Positions 54,932 to 63,208 of a DNA stretch of 64,000 bases are shown one piece after another. A program made the position numbers and the translations under genes. The notes under the pieces were generated by a model. It was not told the DNA's origin. It saw nothing but the letters and a program-made list of their open reading frames with translations, and ran no database searches. The stretch's first letter is position 1, and every line of letters starts with the position of its first letter. Source of the DNA: Pseudoalteromonas galatheae (GTDB taxonomy: Bacteria; Pseudomonadota; Gammaproteobacteria; Enterobacterales; Alteromonadaceae); contig NZ_PNCO02000001.1 in assembly GCF_005886105.2 (NCBI RefSeq), forward strand, positions 186,001-250,000. Direction: 5' to 3'.

Positions 54932-55888
54932 ATGATGTTGTCGAATAAAAATATCAATGATGCGACAGCTTTGGTCGTACATAAAAAGTACTTTCTTAAC
55001 AGCCAAAAAGAGCTCGTAGATACGCAGTGCCCCACAGTCAAAGTCAAGTTATCTGAAGCCTGTGTGCTAGATAGAAATCTTTTTTGGGCAACTACGAAGC
55101 AGTATTCAAAGTCTTCCTTAAATCAGATTTTTAATATTATCAAGGCACAAAGTAAAGCTTTGCCTCCATTTGAAGGTACGTTTTTTTGGCGTGCTAGAAA
55201 CTTAAGCAAAAGTCATTTTAGTATTGAATATTTTGTCATCCCTAAAGATGTTTATCAGCTGATCCCTGATTCATGTGAATTCATCCTGCCACTTTATTGC
55301 GAAGTAGAAGACTCGAATAACTGGCCTCTCAGTCTAGCCCATAAAAATAGTAGCCAGCTCTCGTTATCCGAATCACAACTATTATGGTTTGATCTTATTG
55401 GACTTCGAATAAAGCGAAGTAAACCAAAAAGAAGTGAGCGGATCTCGAATAGAAACTTAGTTTATGGCCTTTTGGCTGCAGGTGTTATAACTGCTACCGT
55501 CCTTACTAGCTACGTCTTTTGGAATAAAATGACGTTAGACTCAGCAAAAGAATTAAACCAAGCTCAAGTGAATGAAAGTATTGATAAACGACGTCAATAT
55601 AATAACCAGATTGATTCAGTTAAAGAATTACAGCAATTTTTAGCCGATAATCCAAATGTACTGAATAAACTTGCAGGTTTGCAATTAAATGTTAGGGATG
55701 TTCTGTTTGAAAGGGTCACAGTAATACCTAAAGGGGTTGAGCTGCGAGGTGTCACCGTGGGATCTGCAACTGATTTATTAAAGCAAGTTGTTAGCTCTCC
55801 CGGAGTCAAAGAAGCAAAGTTTTCAGGGCCAGTTATAAAGCAAAAAGCAGGCGGAGAGGCTTTTACAATAGAGGTAGTTTGGCTGTGA
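54932..55888 (+). CDS. gspL: T2SS inner-membrane protein, GspL-like
   Basis: This 318-aa protein has a cytoplasmic N-terminal part (~1-180), one transmembrane helix (~185-207, NLVYGLLAAGVITATVLTSYVFW) and a periplasmic domain, which is the GspL plan. GspL links the ATPase GspE to GspM. The cytoplasmic domain is shorter than in classical GspL (~400 aa total) and strongly diverged; I could not recognise it by motif alone, so the call leans on topology and order. It starts three bases after gspK and overlaps gspM. Confidence 0.72.
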   Translation: MMLSNKNINDATALVVHKKYFLNSQKELVDTQCPTVKVKLSEACVLDRNLFWATTKQYSKSSLNQIFNIIKAQSKALPPFEGTFFWRARNLSKSHFSIEYFVIPKDVYQLIPDSCEFILPLYCEVEDSNNWPLSLAHKNSSQLSLSESQLLWFDLIGLRIKRSKPKRSERISNRNLVYGLLAAGVITATVLTSYVFWNKMTLDSAKELNQAQVNESIDKRRQYNNQIDSVKELQQFLADNPNVLNKLAGLQLNVRDVLFERVTVIPKGVELRGVTVGSATDLLKQVVSSPGVKEAKFSGPVIKQKAGGEAFTIEVVWL

Positions 55889-56427
55889 ACTCACGTGAGC
55901 AATTGATAAAAAAATGGGGAGGGGCTGCTATAGGTCTTCTGATCTCCTTGGAGTTTTTAATCTTTCCTTGGATTGATTGGATTTCAAAATCAATGGATGA
56001 AATTGCCGCCGCTAGAGTGTTTGCATCTAAGCAAGCGGTTGTAGCTGCTCAGTATGATGAGATTGATGCACAACTAAAAATATTAGACTCTCAACTAGAG
56101 AATTACTCAGGTCTTCCGCAGTTAAGTGAAAAGGAGGATCCAGCGTTACTCTGGCTTGAAGTTGTTGATGTGGCGATTGAAAAAGTAGAAGTCCAAGTTA
56201 ATAACAAAGCACCACAACGAGAAGTTGCTATTAACAGCACTTATTCTGCTTTTACCGGGATGATAAATGTGTCTGGAGATTATAATCGTATTCTAAATCT
56301 TTTATCCGAGTTAGAAGACATTAGTAAAGGAAATAGAGTTAGGCAAGCCTCCATGTTCCAATCTAAGGCTCGTAAAGGACATGTAACTGCTAACATTGAG
56401 TTTGTGAGGGTGTATAAAAAGAAATGA
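55885..56427 (+). CDS. gspM: T2SS inner-membrane protein, GspM-like
   Basis: This 180-aa protein has an N-terminal helix (~10-32, GAAIGLLISLEFLIFPWIDW), a coiled-coil region (~35-75) and a periplasmic ferredoxin-like part, as in GspM. The partner is GspL. I chose GTG 55885, which overlaps the gspL stop as GTGA; a TTG two codons earlier is also open. Sequence identity to known GspM is not obvious, so topology and order carry the call. Confidence 0.72.
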   Translation: MNSREQLIKKWGGAAIGLLISLEFLIFPWIDWISKSMDEIAAARVFASKQAVVAAQYDEIDAQLKILDSQLENYSGLPQLSEKEDPALLWLEVVDVAIEKVEVQVNNKAPQREVAINSTYSAFTGMINVSGDYNRILNLLSELEDISKGNRVRQASMFQSKARKGHVTANIEFVRVYKKK

Positions 56428-56897
56428 AAAACCTTCTAATACTGTGTAGTTTCATCATTGTTGCTATTTGGTGGGCACTGAAAATGATAATGGCTTCATA
56501 TATTAATGTTAGTGAAAAGGAAAATAATCTGACAACGATCAATATTCACACGGAATCACCTCTGGATGTTGAAGCGCTATCAAGAAATCTAGGCGTGGAG
56601 TTTAAAAAGATCGACGATAAAAAGCTCGATGCTCCCTTGTACCAAGATGCACAACTGTCACTTATTGCTGTTTATACATCTGGCGAGTTAGCTGTAGCAA
56701 GGGTCAGGGTAAAGCTTAGTGATAGTGATGAATTTTTGAATATAAAAAAGGGTGACTCGTTTTATCAATATCTCATCACAGAAATTGATGTGAATAGCAT
56801 TACATTGTCGCTTAAAGACACCCAACCGATAGAGTTAAAGATATTCAAGCCACTCACCGTGTCTGTTATGGCAAGTGAAGCTAATGGAGAAGTTTAG
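56424..56897 (+). CDS. gspC: Short GspC-like protein without PDZ domain
   Basis: This 157-aa protein has one N-terminal membrane helix (~4-24) and a periplasmic domain (~60-145) whose pattern LSLIAVYTSGELAVARVRV...IKKGDSFYQYLITEI resembles the homology region of GspC or the related PilP fold. The homology region contacts the secretin N0 domain. The PDZ or coiled-coil domain at the end of classical GspC is absent. Location directly before the secretin gene supports the assignment. It could also be described as PilP-like. Overlaps gspM by four bases. Confidence 0.65.
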   Translation: MKNLLILCSFIIVAIWWALKMIMASYINVSEKENNLTTINIHTESPLDVEALSRNLGVEFKKIDDKKLDAPLYQDAQLSLIAVYTSGELAVARVRVKLSDSDEFLNIKKGDSFYQYLITEIDVNSITLSLKDTQPIELKIFKPLTVSVMASEANGEV

Positions 56898-56898
56898 A

Positions 56899-58896
56899 AT
56901 GATATCAATGCCTTCAAAGAAACTGTATTTGGCGATAATGTCAATATTGTTGGTCTCGGGCTGTGCAAGCAAAACTGGTTTACGGGACAAAGAGCTTCAA
57001 GTGGAAAAGTCCCTCCTAAACAAAAGGAATGAACAGGTTGCTACCGCCTCTGAAAAACAACAGGTTGAGGAGCAAGACCGACAGTTTAAAGAAGTTAACG
57101 TTGAAGATTGGGGGGGAATTACGCGTCTAAAAGAAGAAGCTAAATCTGCTCCTAAGCTTGAAGGCCCTGCTATTACTTTTTCGGCCGATGAAATGCCCGT
57201 AAAAGAATTTGCAAACAAGGCATTTCAAGAGTTGCTTGGAATTAACTATGTTATATCTCCTAAATTATCAGCTTCTAGAGATACTGTAACACTAAATCTT
57301 TCTTCTTCCATCGAGAGAACTGAATTCTACAGAGTTGCAATGAAAGCGCTAGAAGAGAGTGGCGTGACTAGCTTCAGAAAAGATGAAATTCTATACCTTT
57401 CGAAATCAAGTGGCGCGGAACAAAAAAATTCAATTGCGGTGGGAATAGGTAATAAAGTCAATGATATCCCTGAAGTTGCTGGCGCTATCACGCATATCGT
57501 ACCGTATGTTTATAGTAGTAGTAGAAATATTACCAATATTCTTAGCAAATTATCGACAGCCAAAGTGACCGTTAACTCGTTACAAAAGCTTATTATTCTC
57601 GAAGGAGAGAGAGCTGAACTAGTGCGGGCTATAAAAATTATCAATATGCTTGATGTACCTCGTGCTTTTGGTCGTGAAATACGTTTATTTGAGTTTGCAC
57701 ACATTTCCCCTAGTGAGGGTATTGAACAAATAAAGGCGTTGTTGGAAGAAGATGGCTTAAGTGTATCGAAAGAAGGTGATGTCTCTTTTGTGCCATTACC
57801 ACGCATAAATTCATTCGTGGCATACGCTGCAAGCCAAGATACAATTGAGCGTATTAGCTTTTGGGCTAGAAAAATAGATGTGCCATTAGCTGGTGATGAA
57901 AGGCAATACTTCATCTATAAGCCAAAGTATGCGAAAGCCGAAGATATGCGAGAGTCTTTGGATGTATTGTTACGAGGCAGAACATCAGGTGGGAGTGAGG
58001 ATACCGCATCGAAAGGTGCTGTAAATAAAAGCGCAGAAAATGTTAAATTTAGCTTAGATAAACAGCAGAACGCGTTGATTTTTTACACAACTAAAGATGA
58101 GTATCGGCTAGTTGAATCACTATTGAAAAAAATGGATGTATTACCAGGGCAAGTAATACTGGATATCACGATTTTAGAGATCACACTGAATGACGAAATG
58201 TCATCAGGTATTAAGTGGCTATATAACCAAGCTGGCGCAAGTGGGTCTGATAAGCTGACGTTAGATCCGGGAGTCGGAACGCTATTTGGTCAAGCTATAT
58301 CTGGCGATTGGAAGGCTGAGTTCAATTGGAAAGACTCTCTTGATGATGCAAGAGTGTTGTCACGACCCTATTTTATTGTTCGAGATGGTGAATCTGCGAC
58401 GTTGAGTTCAGGTGATCAGATCCCGATAATTACTCAAACAGTTGAAAACCTTGGTAACAATAGCTCTGTATCAAATTCAGTGCAATATCGTTCAACAGGT
58501 ATTAATGTATCTATTACTCCAATCATTAACTCTCAAGGTGTTGTGACTTTATCTGTTTCAATGTCTGTGAGTGATGGTAAACCTAACACACTTGGTGGGG
58601 TCTCCTCTCCAACTATTACAAACCGCTCAATTAGTACTGAAGTTTTATCTGGAGATGGTCAAACAGTAGCTTTAGGTGGACTGATCCAAGAGAAGAAAAG
58701 TGACTATACTCAGGGCGTTCCTGCGTTAGGTGAATTGCCTATTTTAGGAAACCTGTTCAAAGCTAAGGTGGATAGCTTACAGCGTACAGAGTTGATGATG
58801 CTTATTACGACTAAAGTAGTCAAGAGTGAATCAGAAGTTGACGAATTTGGTGAAGCGATATCAGAACTGTATAGCGCCCCAATTGTGATTAAATAA
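56899..58896 (+). CDS. gspD: T2SS secretin, GspD-like lipoprotein
   Basis: This 665-aa outer-membrane channel has a lipoprotein signal (MSILLVSGC), unlike most GspD. A polar, coiled-coil-prone region (~25-80) leads to an N0-like domain (ITFSADEMPVKEFANKAF), N1-N3 ring domains and the C-terminal secretin domain with VILDITILEITLNDEMSSG, the gate region, and GDGQTVALGGLIQEKKS...VPALGELPILGNLFKA near the end. The lipid anchor may remove the need for a pilotin. I prefer ATG 56899 about nine bases after GGAG; the frame is open eight codons further. It is the last gene of the operon, followed by a convergent terminator. Confidence 0.88.
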   Translation: MISMPSKKLYLAIMSILLVSGCASKTGLRDKELQVEKSLLNKRNEQVATASEKQQVEEQDRQFKEVNVEDWGGITRLKEEAKSAPKLEGPAITFSADEMPVKEFANKAFQELLGINYVISPKLSASRDTVTLNLSSSIERTEFYRVAMKALEESGVTSFRKDEILYLSKSSGAEQKNSIAVGIGNKVNDIPEVAGAITHIVPYVYSSSRNITNILSKLSTAKVTVNSLQKLIILEGERAELVRAIKIINMLDVPRAFGREIRLFEFAHISPSEGIEQIKALLEEDGLSVSKEGDVSFVPLPRINSFVAYAASQDTIERISFWARKIDVPLAGDERQYFIYKPKYAKAEDMRESLDVLLRGRTSGGSEDTASKGAVNKSAENVKFSLDKQQNALIFYTTKDEYRLVESLLKKMDVLPGQVILDITILEITLNDEMSSGIKWLYNQAGASGSDKLTLDPGVGTLFGQAISGDWKAEFNWKDSLDDARVLSRPYFIVRDGESATLSSGDQIPIITQTVENLGNNSSVSNSVQYRSTGINVSITPIINSQGVVTLSVSMSVSDGKPNTLGGVSSPTITNRSISTEVLSGDGQTVALGGLIQEKKSDYTQGVPALGELPILGNLFKAKVDSLQRTELMMLITTKVVKSESEVDEFGEAISELYSAPIVIK

Positions 58897-58903
58897 AAAA
58901 TGC

Positions 58904-58953
58904 CTGTTCCGAGCTTTACCCATCTTATCTTGTGTTGTAAGAGCTCGGAACAG
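58904..58953 (-). terminator. Terminator for the glycosyltransferase operon (minus)
   Basis: CTGTTCCGAGCT (58904-58915) and AGCTCGGAACAG (58942-58953) form a 12-bp perfect stem. On the minus strand a T run (GCATTTTTTATTT) follows, so it terminates leftward transcripts. In the forward direction no T run follows, though the stem could still shield the gspD mRNA. Confidence 0.75.
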
Positions 58954-58983
58954 AAAGCTATAGTATTATGGTGTACAACTTGA

Positions 58984-59700
58984 TTACCTTTTTTTGAATA
59001 TCATATGAGTAAGGTAGTTGATGACGAAAGCTGGGTACTGTTTTATTACACGATCTCTAACGTGTTTATGCATTATCATGCGTTGCAGCCATCTGAGACC
59101 TAGCTTTTTGATAATAGGATTATAGTAGTCTGGTTTTATAGAGGTTTGAGTCAAAAAGCCGCCACATGTAATTAGTAGCATTGGGCGGGTTAGCTTTTTC
59201 TTAGCTTCCACACAAAACTTCTCTTGATAGGGAGTTCCCATACCGACCAAAACTACGTCTACCTCTAAAGCTTCAATCTGATTTACTACAGGCTCGATAT
59301 CATCAATATAACCATCTCTGTTGAACACGATATTTAGATTGGGGTACTGCTTCTTTAACACTTCCACAGCTTTAGCATTTTCAGAGCTTGTTGCTCCAAT
59401 GACCGCCAAGCGTTTGTTATGTTGTTCAACGTATTCAAGGAAAGGTTTTGCAATAGAGCTGTAATCAAAGCTCGCCCTAGATATTTTGGGAGAGAAGAGA
59501 TTGTGTAGCATGCAAAGTAGTGCACCATCGGAGAAATAGTAATCAATACCATCAATTAATGAGTCACTTTTTTGCACTTCGTAGTAAGAAAATGGGTTTA
59601 CAAACGAGATCGCGATAGTTTTTTCCTGTAGAAATGCATTATTTCTTATTTCTGAAAATTGATGCCCAGAGTAGATCTTTCTATTTAAACTTGGTTTCAT
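58984..59700 (-). CDS. WecG/TagA/CpsF-family glycosyltransferase (GT26)
   Basis: This 238-aa enzyme is of the family that adds ManNAc or ManNAcA to undecaprenyl-linked GlcNAc. Family segments are IDGIDYYFSDGALL, AVIGATSSENAKAVEVLKK, VLVGMGTPYQEKF and LLITCGGFLTQTS...LGLRWLQRM. This is consistent with the WecA-like gene nearby making lipid-linked GlcNAc as the acceptor. Last gene of a three-gene minus-strand operon; it overlaps the preceding gene by four bases. Confidence 0.87.
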   Translation of the reverse strand: MKPSLNRKIYSGHQFSEIRNNAFLQEKTIAISFVNPFSYYEVQKSDSLIDGIDYYFSDGALLCMLHNLFSPKISRASFDYSSIAKPFLEYVEQHNKRLAVIGATSSENAKAVEVLKKQYPNLNIVFNRDGYIDDIEPVVNQIEALEVDVVLVGMGTPYQEKFCVEAKKKLTRPMLLITCGGFLTQTSIKPDYYNPIIKKLGLRWLQRMIMHKHVRDRVIKQYPAFVINYLTHMIFKKR

Positions 59701-60731
59701 AGAGATTTGAACAGCTTATAGTAGTTGTGAACCGATGATTTTAGTGTGAACTCTTCAGTATCCACGGATTCCTTTATTACACCTTGCTCAATCAAATCAA
59801 TATAACTTGCAAATTGAGTGGTATCACCAAAGGGCACAAGGTAGCCATATAATCCATTTCTCGTAAGCTCTTTCGGACCATATCGACAATCAAACGCAAT
59901 GATGGGGGTTTTTAGGTAACTAGCTTCCACCAAAACGGTTGGGAGGCCTTCCCATCGAGAAGGTAATAGGATTGCCTTAGCGTGTTTAATATACTTATAA
60001 GGGTTGCTTGTTGCACCGTGTAAAATTACTTGAGACTCTAAATTGTACTTCTTTATTAAGGTTTCTAGCTTGGCTTTGTCAGGTCCATTACCTAGGATGA
60101 CTACTTTACATGTCGGCTTTCCTAATTTGACCAAACTTTCGAGCAGCAAATCGTAGCCCTTTTGATAATGCAGTCGCCCAACACAAACGTAATAGTCTTC
60201 ATATTCAGGCATCGCCTGATCGGCTAATGTAAGAATATCTTCGCTCAAAACTGGGTTATAAATTCTAGTTATGTTGTTTTTTGAGCAAACGCCTAGTTTT
60301 ATGAGATTCTGGAATATTCCGTCAGATACACATACTACTTTATCCATTTTACGATAAAGCAGTGTAGCCCCGATTCTTCGAATAACGTTTTTAACCCAAC
60401 TTTCTTCGGGAAGTTGAATAGGAACGTGTTGTATTGCAACTGTTTTGCAGTGTTTTGGTAAAACGGCAGCCAATTTTGACAGCCCACCTTTTGTAAAGAT
60501 AACGATGGTCGGTTTATATTGCTGTATTAACGTTTTGAAATTATTCAACTTTGATGCGCTATCACAAACAGTGGTGATACTCTCGAAGTCTTTTAATAAA
60601 GGGCCTTCTTTGCATACTGAGGTAGCTGCAATCTCAACATCATACTCTGATAAAAGCCCTTTTATTAACTGTAGAGTTACTCTCTCAACTCCACCTAAAG
60701 TAAAGTCCTCAAGTACAAATAGCAATTTCAT
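59697..60731 (-). CDS. Glycosyltransferase family 4
   Basis: This 344-aa GT-B enzyme begins with LLFVLEDFTLGGVERVTLQL. The C-terminal donor-binding half contains VCVGRLHYQKGYDLLLESL, VILGNGPDKAKLE and LLPSRWEGLPTVLVEASYLKTPIIAFDC, the E-x7-E-type retaining GT4 motif. The sugar is not predictable. It overlaps the downstream gene (ATGA-like 4 bp) and abuts the upstream gene by one base. Confidence 0.9.
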   Translation of the reverse strand: MKLLFVLEDFTLGGVERVTLQLIKGLLSEYDVEIAATSVCKEGPLLKDFESITTVCDSASKLNNFKTLIQQYKPTIVIFTKGGLSKLAAVLPKHCKTVAIQHVPIQLPEESWVKNVIRRIGATLLYRKMDKVVCVSDGIFQNLIKLGVCSKNNITRIYNPVLSEDILTLADQAMPEYEDYYVCVGRLHYQKGYDLLLESLVKLGKPTCKVVILGNGPDKAKLETLIKKYNLESQVILHGATSNPYKYIKHAKAILLPSRWEGLPTVLVEASYLKTPIIAFDCRYGPKELTRNGLYGYLVPFGDTTQFASYIDLIEQGVIKESVDTEEFTLKSSVHNYYKLFKSL

Positions 60732-61576
60732 TATCGACCTAGTATTCGTTTTATATTATGGAAAAATGAGTATTTGAAAATAGCATGATCAGCCGATGCT
60801 AGCACTCTAAGAGGGACCCATTGCCCTTTAATTATATGCTCCCAGCACTTCATAGCATTACGTTGTTTTTGATCCATTAAATGCTCATGCTTTGCTAAAA
60901 ACTGATAGAATCCTTTTAGCCTATTTGGTGAGCGCGTTATGCTCACAGAGCTACTTTCGTGCTGAAGGTAGGTTGATTTAGGTAGTTTTAGCCCCGGACC
61001 AAAGCGTTCGATGAACCGCACCCATGTGTCGTAATCCTGCCAAGCTTTAAATTCTTCATCAAACCCGCCAATCTCTCTTAGATGTTCTGTTTTGCAGAAG
61101 ATTTGATTACCTACTTTATTGATAACCAGCATACTTTCTATAGAGATAGGCCCGATGAAAAATGGATGCTCTTTTTGGGTTGAGCCTTTGCATATTGTGA
61201 CTGGCGTACAGAGAAAGCTATATTGTGGTTGCCATGAGCTTAGCAGTACTTCTAATCTATCAGGGCTAAACTCGTCATCATCATCGAGCCCCGTAATAAA
61301 CTCACCTTGGGCAGCCTGAATAGCAGTATTCCTAGCATGGCACGCACCTTTGGCTTTATCATTATGAAATACTCTGATCTGATCGCTTTGGATCGAATCT
61401 AAAAATGCTTTTGTCCCATCACTAGAACCGTCATTAACAATTATTAATTCCCAATTACCATAGCTCTGAGCTTGAACACTTAATAGCGCCCGTTTCAGGT
61501 TGTCTAATCTATTATGGGTAGGCATGTATATGGTGATTAATGGGGAAGTGCTTGGGTGCTTAAGACTGACGGTCAT
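60731..61576 (-). CDS. Glycosyltransferase family 2
   Basis: This 281-aa GT-A enzyme begins MTVSLKHPSTSPLITIYMPT, followed by a classical nucleotide-sugar region (IIVNDGSSDGTKAFL) and the metal-binding TGLDDDDEFSPDRLE (DxD-type). The acceptor region includes GGFDEEFKAWQDYDTWVRF. I chose the ATG at 61576, preceded by AAGAGA. The frame is open 39 codons upstream to a TTG at 61693 and would add a hydrophobic segment (SILFTLLPIPYYCWVVLWLI). A membrane-anchored version therefore cannot be excluded. First gene of the minus-strand operon. Confidence 0.88.
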   Translation of the reverse strand: MTVSLKHPSTSPLITIYMPTHNRLDNLKRALLSVQAQSYGNWELIIVNDGSSDGTKAFLDSIQSDQIRVFHNDKAKGACHARNTAIQAAQGEFITGLDDDDEFSPDRLEVLLSSWQPQYSFLCTPVTICKGSTQKEHPFFIGPISIESMLVINKVGNQIFCKTEHLREIGGFDEEFKAWQDYDTWVRFIERFGPGLKLPKSTYLQHESSSVSITRSPNRLKGFYQFLAKHEHLMDQKQRNAMKCWEHIIKGQWVPLRVLASADHAIFKYSFFHNIKRILGR

Positions 61577-62148
61577 AATTCTCTTAATCTGTAGGCGTAA
61601 GTATTCAATTAGCCACAATACTACCCAGCAATAGTAAGGTATAGGGAGCAACGTGAACAGTATCGATAGTCGATGTGAGTCATGCTGCACCAACTGAGCG
61701 TGCGAATAATACTGTGTTAACTTCTGGAATAAATATTGAACCCCATATTTTTACACAAGAGTCCTTTCTTGTGAATCTATTTATCGTCAGCTTTTTGTTT
61801 CAAAGCTGTACTTTTTTGAGAAAGAACCATTTTTATAAATAATTAACTTGAATCTTCATGAGAACTGAATTCAGATGCTCCGGCGAAAGAGAGTTCACTT
61901 GAGAGATATTGTACTGGAGATAACAATTATTAACAGCAAGAGGCTTTTTATTTACAGCTTAACGGGAGATGATGATTGACGACGAAATCCCCTTTCATAG
62001 TGCATAAGTAATCTAAATCAAGTACACTATGTCGGTTTTGAATTACAATTGTTGCGCTATTTCCATTTGTAATTTGTCTGTATCAATGTTGATTGCCGTG
62101 TAAGAGCACGAGTAGACGAATGAGTTATATGATTTTGGAGTGTTTTTA
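61577..62148. other. Divergent intergenic region before the wecA-like gene
   Basis: About 570 bases between the divergent glycosyltransferase and wecA-like genes. No gene is supported other than a possible N-terminal extension of the GT2 gene (61577-61693). AT-rich; I could not find a promoter close to consensus for either direction, and no JUMPstart/ops element. Confidence 0.4.
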
Positions 62149-63201
62149 ATGGAGCTCATGCTGGCCTTATTTTTTTCGTTCGTGATGTCTCTTGTAGCGA
62201 TTGGGGTAGTGAGACCTGTTGCGATTCGTTTCAACCTCGTCGACAAACCAAATGAACGGAAGAAACACGAGGGAAATATTCCATTAATAGGTGGAATTGC
62301 AGTTTTTTGCAGCGTTTCTGTTACCGCAAGCCTCTTTTTCCCCCTAAATAATGAACTAGCCAGTTATCTGTTTGCTTCGGGTCTAATGGTCATGCTTGGA
62401 GTTATGGATGATCGACATGATTTAAGTGTTCGGATTAGGGTGTTTTTTCAAGTTGTCGTAGCTACATTGATGATAGTTTCGACGGACGGCTACATCGAGA
62501 ACTTGGGTAATATCTTGTTTTTTGGTGATGTAAACCTCGCTTGGTTTGGTGTTGTCTTTACTTATGTGGCGGTTATTGGAATTATCAACGCCTTTAATAT
62601 GGTTGATGGGATAGATGGGCTACTCGGTTCAATGGCTATTATCACGCTAATTTCTATTTCATTTCTCTTGTTTAGTGGTGGTCAAACTAGCTTATTGTCG
62701 ATTTTATTGGTTGCGGCTCTCGTTCCATATCTAATATTCAATTTAGGTGTATTTGGTACGCAGTATAAAAAAATATTTATGGGTGATGCTGGCAGCATGT
62801 TTATTGGCTTCACGGTAGTTTGGTTACTTGTAATTAATACGCAGGGGGAATTTAGTTCATTTCGTCCCGTTACAGCCTTGTGGATTGTAGCTGTTCCACT
62901 TATGGATATGGCTGCGATTATTATTCGCAGAATTAGAAAAGGTAAATCTCCCTTCAGCCCAGACCGTGACCATCTGCATCACATCTTTCTACGAGCTGGT
63001 TTTACCTCAAAGCAAGCACTAGTCATTATTTCAGTTATCGGTATTCTATTTGCTATGGTAGGACTTGTTGGCGAGGTATATCAGGTATCAGAGGGATTAA
63101 TGTTTTTGCTATTTATTGCGATATTCATTAGCTATAACTATGCAATATTACATGTTTGGCGAATCTTAAAGTGGTACAGAAAGCGCACAGCCATAAGGTA
63201 A
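62149..63201 (+). CDS. wecA: WecA-like undecaprenyl-phosphate GlcNAc-1-phosphate transferase
   Basis: This 350-aa membrane enzyme of the polyprenyl-phosphate N-acetylhexosamine-1-phosphate transferase family has about eleven helices. It starts O-antigen or enterobacterial-common-antigen-type glycans by transferring GlcNAc-1-P to undecaprenyl phosphate. Motifs are GVMDDRHDL, the [14 protein letters not shown] loop, [12 protein letters not shown] and the histidine motif [13 protein letters not shown]. It is clearly different from MraY at 15.7-16.8 kb. The start is ATG 62149, eight bases after GGAG; a GTG (62140) overlaps that site. ugd begins seven bases later. Confidence 0.87.
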   Translation: MELMLALFFSFVMSLVAIGVVRPVAIRFNLVDKPNERKKHEGNIPLIGGIAVFCSVSVTASLFFPLNNELASYLFASGLMVMLGVMDDRHDLSVRIRVFFQVVVATLMIVSTDGYIENLGNILFFGDVNLAWFGVVFTYVAVIGIINAFNMVDGIDGLLGSMAIITLISISFLLFSGGQTSLLSILLVAALVPYLIFNLGVFGTQYKKIFMGDAGSMFIGFTVVWLLVINTQGEFSSFRPVTALWIVAVPLMDMAAIIIRRIRKGKSPFSPDRDHLHHIFLRAGFTSKQALVIISVIGILFAMVGLVGEVYQVSEGLMFLLFIAIFISYNYAILHVWRILKWYRKRTAIR

Positions 63202-63208
63202 AGTAGTA

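Noticed and set aside
49339..58896. MSHA or type IV pilus operon
   Set aside because: The calcium-loop GspG ending, the GspK-type tip pseudopilin without Glu+5 and with the GAE acidic loop, and the set of H-I-J-K pseudopilins are T2SS traits; no retraction ATPase or MshA-type major pilin is present.
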